From positions 6,387,501-6,451,500 of the forward strand of contig JAILWY010000014.1 in NCBI GenBank assembly GCA_022113835.1: a stretch of 64,000 nucleotides of DNA. Direction: 5' to 3'. This DNA is from Atopsyche davidsoni. Lineage: Eukaryota; Arthropoda; Insecta; Trichoptera; Hydrobiosidae. Position 1 is the first letter of the stretch. Every line of letters starts with the position of its first letter. Below are positions 62,291 to 64,000 of the stretch, piece after piece. Position numbers and translations under genes: made by a program. The notes under the pieces were generated by a model. It did not search any database. It was given only the letters and a program-made list of their open reading frames with translations, and had not been told where the DNA came from.

Positions 62291-63795
62291 CTAAAATAAA
62301 AATTATTTAATTAAAACGTTTGCATGTAACTGAATAAAAAAAAGTGTTCATGAACAAATAAAATAAAAACAAATAGATAAATAAAATCTATGTCAAGACT
62401 TATGAGGAGAAACAAAGTAATTAGAAATGTATCTATTGCATAATAATCGTTCAAGATAAGATGTAAAACCGTTTTAGCCCATTCATCCCATCCCGCTAAG
62501 ATTTGACAATTTTAATTGAAACTTGTATATTTAAAAATGAAAATTATAATATATAATATCCGAACGAAATACCGAACATAAAAATATAATTATCGTGCAA
62601 TATTTTTTTAATACGAAAACGGAAGATGTTAATAATGTGAGTTATGAAAAAAACATAAATATGTACATTTAAGTATGCATATAGCAGATTGTGCGTTCAA
62701 AGTGCTATTTATTACATTTCTATCAAAATTATTAGGCTTGTGAAAAGAAACGGCTTTATCAGGACAGCCTATTATCAACAACGTCGCAATCCAGAGCCAA
62801 AGTGTAATAACCAGGGTGGAAGTGGTTTTCTCTAGGTAAATTCAAGCTAAATCCATTATTTTAGATTTTTCTGAAAATACCGTGCATTGCAATAAAGTGG
62901 ACACCGTCAGCTCAGAAAATATTGTATTATGAAGAATTTATAATGTTTTTATTAAATTAAATACTTTGTGTACGACCTGTATAAATGAAAAATTATGCAT
63001 TTAATTATGTTACTTTTTTATCAGGTCCGTACTGATTTTTTTTGTTTGTTTTGGTTTGAATAATACCTCAGTCACTTTTAATTTTTTGATAATGCATTTT
63101 AGCATGTTTTAAAAAATAATTTCGTTTTAGTGTTTTTTTTAATAATGATTGTTACAAAATTTGTAGGATTATTAATAATTTTTATTATTAATAATCCTAC
63201 AAAATAACCAATAATTACTCCTGGAATTAGAATAGTTTAACCGGTTATATCAGTAAAATATAATAGATTCTCAGTGCCTTTATAATTGTAGAAACACAAG
63301 TTGTGTACGATTATTTTGCTTGATGTGAATAAGTAAAAATATTACAAAATACGATCAAAAGGCTTAGGCCCACTTTTTAAACATTTTATATATATAATAT
63401 AAAATCACATTATAGACGTAAATATAATACAACATAGCTGACGTTTGAAGAGCATGCGTACAAATCACTCGACAAGTTCCGCCATACTTCGGCTAGGTTC
63501 GGTCACAATATTATACGATTTACAATTTATGAAGGTTAAGCAATCGAGGAAAATAAATAAATAAACATCTTCACTATACAGTAGTACCGTGAGTCACTCT
63601 TGTCAAAACCGATCAAACAAACCACCTTGAACGATCATCGCCTTGCGACACTCAACAGCGACCGTAACAGTTATCCGTCATACATTTGCAGGTTAGAATG
63701 CTTCCCGGCCGTCATCCCGTGGACGGGGGAACTGATATTAAATATACGTACAAAATAAAAATAAAATAAGCTCAATATGCAAATAGAAGACTTAC
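62291..63795 (-). other. Predicted 5'-UTR intron of the SLC35B4 gene
   Basis: On the minus strand a consensus donor (AAG|GTAAG, junction at 63796/63795) lies upstream, and a pyrimidine-rich acceptor (TTTTTATTTTAG, ending at 62291) lies six bases before the ATG. The roughly 1.5-kb interval is AT-rich, has no open frame of note, and contains a perfect 20-bp hairpin at 63160-63203. RNA evidence would be needed to confirm the pair of sites. Confidence 0.6.
63160..63203. repeat. Perfect 20-bp inverted repeat with 4-base loop
   Basis: 63160-63179 is the exact reverse complement of 63184-63203, separated by TTTT. The stem is AT-rich apart from a CCTAC core. It lies in the predicted SLC35B4 5' intron. 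It may be a relic of a small foldback element or a replication-slippage product. Confidence 0.85.
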
Positions 63796-64000
63796 CTTAT
63801 ATTAAAACCACAAATGATTGATCGGTGGACATATAACCTAACTCAGCCGGAAGTCAAAATCTCACTGACAGAAAATACACGAACGTTCACGGCGCGGCCG
63901 CTAGAGGCGCTGCTGCAAGTCGAGCCTCGGTGTTGCCAGCGAGACAACACTAATGGTGTCGTATATTGTGCACGCCTTATATTGCCTTACTTATTTGCTC
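63796..64000 (-). promoter_or_regulatory. Likely untranslated first exon and promoter of SLC35B4
   Basis: The sequence to the right of the predicted donor becomes distinctly GC-richer (63880-63950, including GCGGCCGC and GGCGCTGCTGC), as expected for a broad housekeeping promoter. No TATA box is placed convincingly. The transcription start cannot be located from sequence; the exon is probably under 150 bases. Confidence 0.4.

Noticed and set aside
61325..62294. Several open frames overlapping the transporter, including one of 158 codons on the same strand in another frame
   Set aside because: Shadows of the SLC35B4 coding sequence.

Overview
The window looks like nuclear DNA of an insect, most likely a lepidopteran. 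The base composition is AT-rich, genes have spliceosomal introns, and the two recognisable host genes read as insect proteins. The assignment to Lepidoptera is inference; no sequence here proves it. Only the right-hand 5 kb carries host coding sequence that I can name.

Right end (59.1-64 kb, all minus strand). A 336-codon single-exon reading frame encodes an SLC35B4/Efr-type nucleotide-sugar transporter. It has a probable non-coding first exon about 1.5 kb upstream. To its left are two small exons, 60016-60069 and 59164-59255. They splice in frame and encode the segment leading into the CG-1 DNA-binding domain of a calmodulin-binding transcription activator (CAMTA). The frame ends in WNTNE, where the CG-1 domain continues in other CAMTAs. 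I found no further CG-1 exon to the left, so the simplest reading is that positions 1-59163 lie inside one very long Camta intron.

Presumed intron (1-59.1 kb). It is AT-rich sequence broken every 1-2 kb by short GC/CpG-rich islands of 100-300 bp. No island holds a convincing gene; they may be regulatory elements. A candidate recursive-splice (ratchet) site on the Camta strand at about 1.2 kb fits a giant intron.

Mobile DNA in the intron. (1) A 2.5-kb DNA transposon at 20585-23127 has short terminal inverted repeats and two convergent genes. One is an intact two-exon SWIM-YqaJ exonuclease-like gene. The other is a THAP gene whose transposase core appears deleted in frame. The arrangement resembles ISL2EU/PHIS-type elements. 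(2) A 1-kb non-autonomous hAT-like element at 55009-56027 has an 8-bp target duplication, a perfect 34-bp palindrome at its right end and an internal 51-bp minisatellite that stays partly open as coding sequence. (3) A family of tRNA-headed elements (43.2 kb, 51.3 kb, and a half copy at 33.6 kb) has a middle flanked by 80-90-bp inverted arms and ends with retrotransposon-like target duplications. (4) There is a decayed LINE reverse-transcriptase tail at 14.6-14.8 kb and another tRNA-like SINE candidate at 3.4 kb. Long (TA)n tracts, homopolymers and a 10-bp GC-rich minisatellite complete the picture.

The strongest candidates for something new are the two-gene transposon with its in-frame deleted THAP product, and the tRNA-headed inverted-repeat elements.
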